DNA of 64,000 nucleotides from positions 124,001-188,000 of the forward strand of contig NZ_WNXY01000004.1 of NCBI RefSeq assembly GCF_009733815.1, written 5' to 3'. Numbering within the stretch: the stretch's first letter is position 1; the number at the start of each line of letters is the position of its first letter. Below are positions 39,607-49,700 of this stretch, piece by piece. The notes under the pieces are model-generated. The model did no database searches. It was not told the DNA's origin and saw only the letters and a program-made list of their open reading frames with translations. Both the position numbers and the translations under genes were made by a program. The DNA is from Pseudactinotalea suaedae (GTDB lineage Bacteria > Actinomycetota > Actinomycetes > Actinomycetales > Beutenbergiaceae).

Positions 39607-39862
39607 CAAGTAGCTGCCCGAACGTCCCAGCATGGCGATCCACCCTTTGAGCGGGCCAACTGCCTGCCGCCCAATACGCACACTTCATCCGCGCGCCTCC
39701 TCGCTAAAGAGTCGCGGATGAGGAAGTCTTTCTACTCCGTGGACAGTTAACGAGGCGTCCGTGGGTCGGCCGAGAAGAGAGGCGTGAGCGGTGGGCTCAG
39801 CAGCGGCAGACAGTCGCCCCGACGCTATCGAGGCGGACAGACCGAGCGTCGAAGTCTCCGCG

Positions 39863-41899
39863 ATGTACCTGAAAGAACTTACGATCCGTGGGTTTCGATC
39901 GTGCGCGGACTTGACAATCCCGCTGTCGCCTGGCGTGACGTTGTTGGTCGGCGAGAACAACTCTGGAAAGTCCAATGTAATCGAGGCGCTTCGACTTGCC
40001 ACAGCGCCGCTCAATGGGCGACGAACGCGTTACTTCGACCTCGAAGACGTGACACGCGGACACACCGGGCCCGTGCAGATAACCGCCCGATTCGCCGGGC
40101 TGACAACATTCCAGCGCGCGCACTTCATCGGAGCACTCGAGCTCGACACAAACGAAGCCGTCCATTGCACGATCTATCGGCCGCCGACCGACAGCATCTC
40201 CCGCGGGCGCGTGGATCACCTGGTTGGCGAGTCGGCGGCGCCTGATCCTGAGCCCGAAAAGCGAGACCACATCAACCACGTGTACCTCACGCCCCTACGC
40301 GACGCCCAACGCGAACTGGACTCGTACTCGGGGACAAGGCTGGCCCGCCTCATCCAATACTTGGCGAGCCCGGAAGAGCAGGAAGACTTCGTCAGCACCG
40401 CCGCGAGCTCAATGGAGGCGCTGGCAAGTCATTCCGTGGTGAGAGGCGTGCAAACAGCGATCCAACGCCATCTGACGGGCCTGACCGCACCTGGGCGCGA
40501 GCAGTCCATGGACGCCGCGTACGACCCTCCTGAAATCGTACGACTCGCCAGGAATCTGCGCCTGAAGATGGCTGAGGCAGGCCTCAGCGTTGCGAACCTC
40601 AGCGAGTCTGGTCTGGGCTACGCCAACTTGTTGTTCATGGCGACGGTAATCCTCGAGCTCCAGAAGTCCAAGGAGTCAGAGCTCACGCTGTTCCTTGTCG
40701 AGGAACCGGAGGCCCATCTCCATCCGCAACTGCAGGCTGTCCTTCTGCAATTCCTTGTCGATCAGGCTGCGGAATCCGCGAGTCGTGACGCCGTTGCGCC
40801 AGCCGGCCGGATCCAGGTGATCGCTACGACGCACTCTCCCAACCTGGCTAGTGCCGTGGGAATCGAGGACATCGTGGTGCTCCGTCCTCGAACAGATGAC
40901 ACCGGCGCGAGAGCGGCCGCCTCCACGAGCGTCATCCCGCTCGCTGCGCTGCCCCTGTCGACGGATGAGAAGCGCAAGATCAACCAGTACCTCGACGCGA
41001 GTCGCTCCGAACTCCTCTTTGCGCGGCGCGCCGTCCTCGTCGAAGGCATCGCCGAAGCCGTCTTGCTTCCGGTTCTGGCACGCGAGTGCATCCATGCCAG
41101 CAGTTCGGACAGCGACATCGCCGCCCGGCGGGCGTTCGCCGGCGCCTCCCTCATCACCGTCGGGTCGGTGGACTTCAAGCCCTACATGAAGCTCCTCCTA
41201 TCGGCTGTCGATGGCCAGCGACTCGTCGACTCGCTGTGCGTTATCACAGACGCAGACCCAGCTCTGCCGAAGACCGAGACCTCGGCACCTGGGACCTCCG
41301 AAGCGGCGCAAGAGGTCGAGGGCCCGCCTGCTGAAGACCACCCTGAAGCCGAAGAGACCGCGACACTCGTTGGTCAAGCGGAACAAGTGGTCGCCAGCAC
41401 GGGCTCGGACCACGAGCCGACCGGACAGGCGCAGGATGACAGCGGCACGGGTGGCACTGAGCGTGAAGGAGGTGACTTGCACTGCGCGGGCGACGGCGAG
41501 CCCGATGAGGACGAGGACGAGGACCCCCTCTACAACCGGTCGGCGGATCTCCAGACCCTCGCGGACGAGCTGGGCGCGGCAGACGTCGTTCACATTGCTG
41601 AGGCACCCCACACGCTCGAGGCGGACCTGCTCGGGCCGGCCGAGGAAAATCGGACACTTCTAGGCAAGGCCTATCTACGCCAGAAGCCACGATCGAGCAA
41701 GGCGTGGAAGGCAATCGTCGACGCTGATGACCCGCCGCAGGCGTTCTACGAGATGCTCCGCGGGAACAAGCGCCTCATCAGCAAGGGCGAGTTCGCACAC
41801 GACGTCGCCCAACTCATCGCGACCGGTGGCCCCTTCACCTGCCCGGAGTACCTCGAGAAGGCCATCACCTTCATTACGCTGCCTTCATCTCATGCCTAG
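39863..41899 (+). CDS. gajA: GajA-like OLD family ATPase/TOPRIM endonuclease (Gabija-type)
   Basis: 678 residues from ATG 39863; a GTG at 39791 could add 24 residues. ABC-type ATPase: MYLKELTIRGFRS, Walker A (GENNSGKSN, Lys36), signature SGLGYANLL, Walker B (LFLVEEPEAHLHPQ) and His switch (IATTHSPNLAS). The TOPRIM half has VLVEGIAEAVLLPVL and the metal-binding CVITDADPAL. After this lies an acidic, low-complexity stretch of about 100 residues (roughly 475-570, rich in Glu, Asp, Gly, Ala) that standard GajA, at about 580 residues, lacks; the C-terminal conserved part then resumes (APHTLEADLL). OLD proteins paired with a UvrD helicase form the Gabija anti-phage system, in which GajA nicks DNA. 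Confidence 0.82.
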   Translation: MYLKELTIRGFRSCADLTIPLSPGVTLLVGENNSGKSNVIEALRLATAPLNGRRTRYFDLEDVTRGHTGPVQITARFAGLTTFQRAHFIGALELDTNEAVHCTIYRPPTDSISRGRVDHLVGESAAPDPEPEKRDHINHVYLTPLRDAQRELDSYSGTRLARLIQYLASPEEQEDFVSTAASSMEALASHSVVRGVQTAIQRHLTGLTAPGREQSMDAAYDPPEIVRLARNLRLKMAEAGLSVANLSESGLGYANLLFMATVILELQKSKESELTLFLVEEPEAHLHPQLQAVLLQFLVDQAAESASRDAVAPAGRIQVIATTHSPNLASAVGIEDIVVLRPRTDDTGARAAASTSVIPLAALPLSTDEKRKINQYLDASRSELLFARRAVLVEGIAEAVLLPVLARECIHASSSDSDIAARRAFAGASLITVGSVDFKPYMKLLLSAVDGQRLVDSLCVITDADPALPKTETSAPGTSEAAQEVEGPPAEDHPEAEETATLVGQAEQVVASTGSDHEPTGQAQDDSGTGGTEREGGDLHCAGDGEPDEDEDEDPLYNRSADLQTLADELGAADVVHIAEAPHTLEADLLGPAEENRTLLGKAYLRQKPRSSKAWKAIVDADDPPQAFYEMLRGNKRLISKGEFAHDVAQLIATGGPFTCPEYLEKAITFITLPSSHA

Positions 41900-43610
41900 C
41901 GTTACCTTCACTGACGCACAGATGTCGTTGATTCGCACGGAGATGGCAACGTACGTCGAAGCCTGCCCGGGCGCTGGCAAGACCCAAGCCATCGTCCAGC
42001 GATTCATCGACCGGCCGTTGCGGCATCCACGCAAGGGCATCGGCCTGATCTCGTTCACGAACGCCGCCATCGATGAAGCTCGGGAACGATGCACGTCCGA
42101 GCCCGGTCTGATGGAAGCGCCGAACTTCATCGGAACCATCGACAGCTTCATCAATCGCTACTTGGTCGGACCTACCTTCCTCGCGCGCCGCGGCATCGCC
42201 CCGCGGTTCTACGAGTCGTGGTCAGTGGTGCCCCACAGCCAGGTGAAGGTAGACGGCGTTCCTTTCAGCGCCAGCCTCGACTGGTTCACGATCCGCGACG
42301 GCGCCGCGCACCTCGTTCCGGGACGGGTCCCGATCGAACGCCGCAAAGCGGCCGCTGGCCTCGCGGCGGAGAGCCGAGCAAGCCTCGAGGTTGAAGCGAT
42401 GAGGATCTGGAACCGGTTCGTGGACCGCGGAACGTTGAGCTCCTCGGCTGCCAGGGTCGCGCTGCGGTCCTACCTCGCCGACCCCGGCCGCCGTGAACAG
42501 CTTGGCACGTTGCTCTCCGACAGGTTCGTAGAAGTCATCATCGACGAGGTCCAGGACTGCAGCGTAGACGACACACTCGTTCTCAACTTCCTTCACGAGT
42601 TTGGTGTGACAATCATTGCCGTCGGTGACCCGGACCAGTCCATCTACTCATTCCGATCCGACGCCCCGGCCGACATCAACACTTTCCTGGACAAGTTGGT
42701 ATCCGGAGAGCGTCTCAATGGGAATTTCCGATCGTCGCCTGCGATCTGCGCAGCCGTCGATAGCCTGCGCGCAGGGTCTGAACGCGACGACCCCATCGGC
42801 CCCCACGTCGACGTCAAGTCGCCTGTGGTTCTGCTGTCGTACCGTCGTCGTCAGAGCCTTCCCCAGTTGCTCACCAGCGTCATCGACGCGCACGAGATCC
42901 CCCACAGCGACTTCATCGTTCTCGCTCATAGCGCCGACCACGCACGGATTGCCGCTGGTGCCCCTGGCAGCGGACCAGCCTCAACCAGCAAGCTTGTGAT
43001 GCTTGCGAAAGCGCACCACGTGATCGGCGATCCCCACCGGTCCGGACCGGAACGCGTCGCGGCTATGCGCTCGGTCGAGCGGACGATCCGAGAACTCGGC
43101 GTCTCCGAGATCGTCGAGCTAGACCATCCCGACTACCTCGACGCCTGCGGGCTCTCGGAGCGGACGTTCCGGGAGGCTTGCCTACGGGTAGCCGCGACAT
43201 TGCCCCGGCCGTTCGAGATGAAGCCGTCGGAGTTCCGCGCAAGTCTTGCGGCGCTCGCTGACTCCCAGGCGCAGTTGCGCTGGACACCTCAGCCGCTCAG
43301 ATCCCCGGCAGGCGATACCTGGCCGAGCCCGCCCGCCGCCCAAGCGAATGCAGCACCGCTGTCACACTCGACGATCCACGGCCTAAAGGGACGCCAGTCG
43401 CCAGCGGTGGCTCTGGTCATACCCGAAAGCCGAGCTGGAGGCGACGGCGTTCAGCAATGGTGCGAGGGGCTAGGCGGGGAGGAACGACGCGTGCTCTACG
43501 TCGGGGCGTCGCGCGCCGAGCGCCTGCTAATTGTTGCAGCCCACGAAACGGTCTTCGACGCTGTGAAGAAGCAATTGGAGAGTGACGGAGTCCCGACGAC
43601 CTTTGGGTGA
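41892..43610 (+). CDS. gajB: GajB-like UvrD/Rep-family helicase (Gabija-type)
   Basis: 572 residues from ATG 41892, overlapping the gajA stop by 8 bp. Superfamily 1 motifs: Walker A (EACPGAGKTQ, Lys30), motif Ia (GLISFTNAAIDEA), motif II (IIDEVQDCS, about 218), motif III (VGDPDQSIYSFR), motif IV (LNGNFRSSPAI) and C-terminal motifs (STIHGLKGRQ; VLYVGASRAERLLIV). It is smaller than housekeeping UvrD, as GajB proteins are. Next to a GajA-like nuclease it completes a Gabija-type defence pair; in studied systems GajB responds to DNA ends or terminal structures. Confidence 0.82.
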   Translation: MPSVTFTDAQMSLIRTEMATYVEACPGAGKTQAIVQRFIDRPLRHPRKGIGLISFTNAAIDEARERCTSEPGLMEAPNFIGTIDSFINRYLVGPTFLARRGIAPRFYESWSVVPHSQVKVDGVPFSASLDWFTIRDGAAHLVPGRVPIERRKAAAGLAAESRASLEVEAMRIWNRFVDRGTLSSSAARVALRSYLADPGRREQLGTLLSDRFVEVIIDEVQDCSVDDTLVLNFLHEFGVTIIAVGDPDQSIYSFRSDAPADINTFLDKLVSGERLNGNFRSSPAICAAVDSLRAGSERDDPIGPHVDVKSPVVLLSYRRRQSLPQLLTSVIDAHEIPHSDFIVLAHSADHARIAAGAPGSGPASTSKLVMLAKAHHVIGDPHRSGPERVAAMRSVERTIRELGVSEIVELDHPDYLDACGLSERTFREACLRVAATLPRPFEMKPSEFRASLAALADSQAQLRWTPQPLRSPAGDTWPSPPAAQANAAPLSHSTIHGLKGRQSPAVALVIPESRAGGDGVQQWCEGLGGEERRVLYVGASRAERLLIVAAHETVFDAVKKQLESDGVPTTFG

Positions 43611-43733
43611 CGGTCATGCCGATCTGAAGTAGATCCGGGAGGTCCACCTCCCACGCCCGCACGCACTCCGTAGGCCATGCCAATATGTGAGCCAAACGTT
43701 GCCCAACGACCGAGGTTCGGGTTGAATGGCGCG

Positions 43734-44906
43734 ATGGGAGCCACCAAGCGCCACATGGAGCTTATCGATTCCCGTGGCTGGAGCGACCTCGAGTCAACCA
43801 TCTGCAGCGGGTGCGTTGCGGACAAGGCCCTCGTTTCTGCCATTCGGGCCCATGGCGGGTCTGACGAGTGCGACTACTGCGAGGAAGAGCCTGTCGCTCC
43901 CGAGGCCAGCGCCCCCATCGAACTGGTACTTGAGCTGGTGGTGGACGGTCTGAAGCTCGACTACGAGGACCCTGGCGAGGGCATGGCATGGGACGGCGGC
44001 TACGTCGGTGTCGTTCACGACACCTGGGACCTCCTATGGGATCTGGAAGTTACTGAGCGAGAGGACGTGCATGAGGCGCTTCACAGCGCAATCGTCACCG
44101 CACAGTGGTGCCAGCGTGACCCGTACGCAGCCACTCCCGCTCAAGCGCTGACCTGGGGATGGGAGGCGTTTCGCAGGTTCGTGAAGCACCAGCGACGCTT
44201 CACGTTCCTCACAACGGACCACTCCACGGCAGACGGCGCGGGCATGATGCCCATGCACGCAATGCCGTCAGCCATCGCGCGAGCGGTAGCGGAGGCCGGC
44301 CTCGTGACGGAGCTTCCCGTCGACTCAGAGTGGTGGCGGATTCGACCGCACCCCACGACCGAGAGTTACGCTTCTGCAGCCGACCTAGGCCCGCCGCCTG
44401 ACTCAGTGGCGCGAGACAACCGAATGACGGCGAAGGGGATCGGTGCCTTCTATGGCGCGTCCACCGCCGCAGGCGCACGAGCCGAGGTCGCTGGCTACGC
44501 CGATCCAACCTTCGGCGGAACGTGCGGCAAGTTCATGACGACCACATCCCTGACCGTGGTCGACCTGCGCGACCTGCCCGACTATCCGTCGCTGTTCGAC
44601 CCCGATCGGAGGCATCTGCGCGCCCCGATCGAGTTCCTGTACGGCTTCGTCAAGGACGTGTCAGAGGTGGCAGATCCGACCGACAAACAGAATCTTGAGT
44701 ACGTACCGACGCAGGTCGTGGCCGAGACCTTCCGCTTCGACCTGCCTGTCGATGGCGTGCTGTGGCGCTCTTCCAAGGACTCCTCCGTGACCTCTTGCGT
44801 GCTATTCATACCGAGTACGGAAGTGGCCGAACTTGGAAGCGCGACCCAGCGCACCCGACTGCTGCTGGAACCGTCCAGTGTCGGGCATATTCACGCGCCG
44901 CTCTAG
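43734..44906 (+). CDS. RES-domain protein with zinc-ribbon/HEPN-type N-terminus
   Basis: 390 residues from ATG 43734; an upstream in-frame start at 43677 is possible, and no clear ribosome-binding site decides. The N-terminus has CSGC (24-27) and CDYC (46-49), a likely zinc ribbon, followed by a helical region like the HEPN/RES N-terminal domains. The C-terminal RES domain shows WWRIRPHP (Arg), YGASTAAGARAEV (Glu) and VLWRSSKDS (Ser). RES domains in toxins degrade NAD+. Position 120 bp after the Gabija-type genes makes a defence role plausible; a stand-alone toxin without an adjacent antitoxin is also possible. Confidence 0.75.
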   Translation: MGATKRHMELIDSRGWSDLESTICSGCVADKALVSAIRAHGGSDECDYCEEEPVAPEASAPIELVLELVVDGLKLDYEDPGEGMAWDGGYVGVVHDTWDLLWDLEVTEREDVHEALHSAIVTAQWCQRDPYAATPAQALTWGWEAFRRFVKHQRRFTFLTTDHSTADGAGMMPMHAMPSAIARAVAEAGLVTELPVDSEWWRIRPHPTTESYASAADLGPPPDSVARDNRMTAKGIGAFYGASTAAGARAEVAGYADPTFGGTCGKFMTTTSLTVVDLRDLPDYPSLFDPDRRHLRAPIEFLYGFVKDVSEVADPTDKQNLEYVPTQVVAETFRFDLPVDGVLWRSSKDSSVTSCVLFIPSTEVAELGSATQRTRLLLEPSSVGHIHAPL

Positions 44907-45063
44907 TGGCACGCGATCCGCGCACCCCCGTCCTTCCGCCGCTTGTGTGCGTGGTTGATGCGGCCGGGACCTGGCAGGACTTGTCGGCTTCTCATAAAGG
45001 TCCACCCAGGCAAGCGCGTGACTACGTCGCTCTCGGCGAGTACTGGCTGGCACGCTGGCATAC

Positions 45064-46260
45064 ATGGGAGAACAACGCCAACCATTGTTCGATGACTTCA
45101 AGCGAACCGACGCCACGCCGGCGACCCACCAGGAGTCAAGCTTCGAGTTCCTCAACCGCGTCGCCGGTGACTACTGGGAGCACCCTCGTGCCCTCATGCA
45201 GGAGTGGCTCGACCGAATCCCTAGCGCGCAGGAGTACGACGACCTGCGGCAGCGGTTCCGGTCCCGCGACGACGAGCAGTTCCGCAGCGCCTTCCTTGAG
45301 CTCTACTTGCACGAAATCCTCGTAAGGGCTGGGTACGCCGTCACAATCCATCCCGAGGTGCAGGGCACCGGGCGCCGCCCGGACTTCCTGGCAGAGCGCG
45401 ACGATCTCCGGTTCTTCGTCGAGGCCATTGCGCCGGGCTCGACTCCAGCTAAGAGGGCGGCGGCGCAACGCAGAGCCGTTCTGTTCGACACAGTGAATCG
45501 GTTGGGCGATCCCAACTTCATGCTGTGGCTGGACGAGCTCGAAGAGGGAGCCTCGCCGCCCGCCTCGGCACGCCTTCGAAAGGACCTCCGGCGCTGGCTC
45601 GCGGAGCTCGACCCAGATGCCCCGTGGAAGGCGGACGCAGCCCCCACGCATCGGTGGCAACACGATGGCTGGGCGGTTACGTTCAGGGCGGTTCCGAAGA
45701 AGCCCGAAACTAGAGGGATGAGGCTGAACGATCGGGCGATTGGTGTCTACGGGCACACGGGTGTCGACCTCATCGATGACGCACCGGCGATCAAGAAGGC
45801 ACTAGCGTCGAAGCACCAAGAGTACGGGGACCTCGGGGCGCCGTTCATCATCGCGGTCGGCACGTACATCCACGACAAGGACCGTTGGCACAGCAGCAAC
45901 GCCATGTACGGGCACGTTGCTGTGCGTATCGGCGAGGCGCCCGACGGTTCGATGGTGACCCGGGAAGTCCGGCAGCCGGATGGCTACTTCGGCACGCCAC
46001 CAGAGTGGACCAACCGCAACGTCTCTGGCGTTCTCCTCGTGAATCAGCTCATGCCGTACTACGTGCAGCGAGCGGAGACGACCCTGTGGCGGCACCCGAA
46101 CCCAGCCCACCAGCTTCCCGAAGCGCTTGGGTTGCCGGGCGACACGCTGAGTCTCGCCGAGAGCACGCTCGTTGAGGAGTCATCTCCTAACGGGGCAGAC
46201 GAGTTCTTCGGACTTCCGGAGCCTTGGCCACCTGGCGAGGCCTGGCCCGACGACAAGTAG
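45064..46260 (+). CDS. Unknown protein with possible PD-(D/E)xK nuclease-like core
   Basis: 398 residues from ATG 45064. I do not recognise the family. Residues 71-122 resemble a restriction-type core: helix with Glu79/Glu84 (AFLELYLHEILVRAGY), a strand, then RRPDFLAE (Asp107) and a strand ending FVEAI (Glu120). The usual Lys two residues after Glu120 is Ile. The central part has many Trp/His residues (THRWQHDGWAVTF; IHDKDRWHSSN). The tail is acidic and Pro-rich. It follows the RES gene by 157 bp in the same direction, and may belong to the same defence segment. Confidence 0.6.
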   Translation: MGEQRQPLFDDFKRTDATPATHQESSFEFLNRVAGDYWEHPRALMQEWLDRIPSAQEYDDLRQRFRSRDDEQFRSAFLELYLHEILVRAGYAVTIHPEVQGTGRRPDFLAERDDLRFFVEAIAPGSTPAKRAAAQRRAVLFDTVNRLGDPNFMLWLDELEEGASPPASARLRKDLRRWLAELDPDAPWKADAAPTHRWQHDGWAVTFRAVPKKPETRGMRLNDRAIGVYGHTGVDLIDDAPAIKKALASKHQEYGDLGAPFIIAVGTYIHDKDRWHSSNAMYGHVAVRIGEAPDGSMVTREVRQPDGYFGTPPEWTNRNVSGVLLVNQLMPYYVQRAETTLWRHPNPAHQLPEALGLPGDTLSLAESTLVEESSPNGADEFFGLPEPWPPGEAWPDDK

Positions 46261-46747
46261 GCGCATGCCTGATGGAGCGGCGTGAGGATGATTGACTCGT
46301 CGGATCAACCGCAAGGGCTGTACCCACGCAATGCGTCGTTCCGCCGCCTATGGCTCAGCCCGGGGCGCCAGCTCTGCGGACCGTGGGTCCTTCGGTCTCG
46401 ATCAGGGTCGCGTGGCACGTGGTCGCCTCCTACGGTTCTGTGTAGAGAGCTGCATAAGCAGCCAATCACGTAGCGGCGACAGTCCACGTAACGGGTAGCC
46501 CACCGTCGGCATAAGGACCGACCTTCCCGACTCTTGCCGCGCCTGACCGGGGCCCCAGCCGGCAGCAACCGCAGCTGTACCTCGCGGCCAGGCGCATCAC
46601 CCGCGGAGCGCGCTCTACTGGCGCCGCTCGAACGCCCGATCGTGCGATCGGCGATCTCTCGAGGGCCACACACCTCTTGCACCTCCGGTGAGAGGTTCCG
46701 TATCGATATCGACCTGTTCGCGCGCGGCCGTACGTGTAGTGGGTGTG
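46261..46747. other. 487-bp gene-free leader of the relaxase gene, candidate oriT region
   Basis: No convincing gene. It contains the small dyad GCTGC-ATAA-GCAGC near 46450, a perfect inverted repeat CCGATCG-TG-CGATCGG at 46636-46651, and ATATCGACCTGTTCG at 46706-46720, which recurs after the relaxase gene. A non-coding segment rich in dyads directly before a relaxase gene is where an origin of transfer is commonly found; that is an inference here. Confidence 0.4.
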
Positions 46748-49700
46748 ATGACGATCCACTCACTGCACGCCGGGAACGGGTATGAGTACCTGACCCGGCA
46801 GGTCGCGAGCGGCGACGATGTCCGCCGCGGGCAGTCGCTGAGCGACTACTACAACGCGCACGGCAACCCGCCCGGAAGATGGGTCGGGAGCGGAACGAGA
46901 GCGATGCAGATCTCGGGTCAGGTCGACACCCTGCAGATGCGCAGCTTGTTCGCCTTCGGTGCTCATCCGAACGACGAAGCGCAGATGCTTGGCCGGCCGT
47001 TCCTGCGCCGTCGCGAGTGGGAGGACGATCCCTACCTGGCTGCACTCGAGCAGGCCTTCACCACGTTCGCTGCAGAGCAGGACCGGGCGCCTCGTGCCGG
47101 TGTCGAGCGTGAGCGCATTCGGTGGCACACCGCCACCGAGATGGTGCGTCAGAGCGTCGGCAGGGAGCCGTCCAAGCCCGAGGTCGCCCGCTACCTAGCG
47201 GGGCGATCCTCAGCCAACAGGGAGGGCGTGTCCGGCTTCGATCTCGTCTTCACGCCGGCCAAGTCGGTGTCGGTGCTGTGGGCACTCGCCGACGACGATG
47301 TGCGGGAGCAGATCAGTCAGGCCCACGCGCATGCGTGGCAGGAGACGCTCGCCTGGATCGAGCAGGAAGCAGCCCTCACTCGTACCGGTCATGGCGGGCT
47401 GAAGCAGATCAACACGATGGGTCTGACGGCGGCCGCGTTCGACCACCTGGACTCACGTTCGGGTGACCCGAATCTGCACACTCACGTCGCCGTGTCGTCA
47501 AAGGTGCTGGGCGTCGACGGCAAGTGGCGCAGCCTTGATGCTCGCGTGCTGTTCCAGCTGGCCGTGGCCGCCTCGGAGCGGTACAACGCCATGGTCGAGG
47601 AGCAGCTCGTGCAGCGGCTCGGCGTGCAGTTCGTGGCCACCCCTCGCCCCGGCAAGAAGGTCCCCGTACGAGAGATCGACGGCGTCGGCGCCGACCTCGT
47701 CGCCCTGTTCTCGCAGCGACGTGCAGCGATCACCACGTCGTACGAAGCGATGGTCGCCGAGTACCGAGCCAAGCACGGCCACGAGCCGCCCCGCACCGAG
47801 CAGTACCGCCTCGCTCAGGCAGCGACCCTGGCGACCCGCACCGCCAAAGAACCTGGCCGACCGCTGAACGAACGAGTCCTCGACTGGCGCGCTCGCGCCG
47901 TCGAGATGCTCGGATCTTCTGAACGATTGCAGCAGCGGCTCGCTTCAGCTTTGCACCGTCAACCGACGCAAACCACCCTCCTGCTGGACGAGCACCGCTT
48001 CACACAGGAAGCGGTGACGCAGGTGATAGAGCTGCTTGGCCAACGGCGCGCCACGTGGACCCAGTTCCACGTCCTCGCCGAAGCGACGCGGGTGGTCCGC
48101 ACGCTGCCCGCCGTCCAGCAGGGATCGTGGTCCGTCACCGACGCCGCGCACGCGGTGACGACCGCCTGCTTGAAGGCCTCCATCCAGCTCACGCGGTCGG
48201 ACCCCACACCTGTCCCGACGGCGTTGGCCCGCGCTAGCGGCACCTCGATCTACGTGCAGCACGGGACCACGAGGTACACCTCCCGACAGGTGCTGGACGC
48301 CGAGGCGGCACTCCTCCAGGCCGCACAGATGAGCGGTGGCTTCGCCGTGCGAGGTAGCACGTTCGAGGCTGCTACTGCTGATGTCCAGATCGACTCCCGA
48401 CGACGCATGGACACCCACCAGATCGAGCTGGCTCGGCGGTTCGCGTGCAGCGGCCAACAGCTTGTCGCCGGCATCGGTCCGGCCGGTGCCGGCAAGACGA
48501 CAGCGATGCGAGCCTTCACCTCCGCAGTCCACGGCGACGGCGGCAAGGTCGTCGCCCTGGGGCCCTCCGCCGTCGCCGCTCGGGTTCTCGGCGACGACCT
48601 CGATGTCACAGCCGAGACCCTGCACAAGTTCATCGCCAGCCACGATCACAGCACTCCGGTGCCGGAGCATCTGCGCGTCGACGAGCGGACGGTACTGCTG
48701 ATCGACGAGGCAGGCATGGCCGGCACGCTCGACCTGCAGAAGGTGCTGCGGATCGCCCAGCGCGCAGGAGCGTCGGTACGGCTGCTGGGCGACCCGAGCC
48801 AGCTCGGTGCAGTCGGTGCCGGAGGTGCGCTGCGACTCATCGCCAACACCGTCGGCGCCGCCGTGCTCCGTGACGTCCACCGGTTCAGCACGCCCGGTGA
48901 AGACGCCGCCGGCCTCCTGGTCCGAGACGGCCGCAGCGCGGGTCTGGACTTCTACATCGATCAGGGCCGCGTCCACCCCGGCACCCGCGATGCCGCGCGG
49001 GAGGATCTGCACGCCGCCTGGGTCGAGGACCACGCCGAGGGGCGCACCTCGATCATGGTCGCCGCGACCAACGACGACGTCACGTACCTCAACGAGCGCG
49101 CACGCCAGCACCGCATCGCCAGCGGCGAGATCGCCGACGACGGCCTCGCGCTCGCCGACGGCACCGCTGCCGGGATCCGCGATGTCGTCGTGACCCGTCA
49201 CAACGACCGGCTGCTGCGCCACGGCAGCACTGATTACGTCAAGAACGGCGACCTCTGGACCGTCACCGGCATCCGCGACGACGGCGCACTCGCCGTGCAG
49301 CATCGCGAGCACCGCACCCGCACCGTGCTGCCTGCCGCGTACGTGCGCGAGCACGTGCAACTCGGGTACGCCACGACCGTGCACCGTTGCCAGGGCATGA
49401 CGGTCGACGTCGCCCGCGTGCTCGTGGATAACTCGATGGCCCGCGAGCACCTCTACACCGGCATCACGCGTGGCCGGGAGAGCAACCATCTGTTCGTTGT
49501 CACCGAGGAGCTGCTCGACGTCTCGCTGCATCACCAGCCGCAGCCCGACGCCGCGGCCCGCGATGTCCTTGAAGCCGTGCTCAGCCGCGGTGACTCCGAC
49601 GACGCCGCCCTCACCGCGGTCGTAGCCGAACGGGAGGCATCGGCCTCCCTCGCGACGCTCGTGTCCGCCTACGAGGACGCCTACGCGACCGCGCTCGATC

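Noticed and set aside
44907-45063. Small gene between the RES gene and the unknown nuclease-like gene
   Set aside because: Open frames here are extensions or shadows of neighbours with no start signal.
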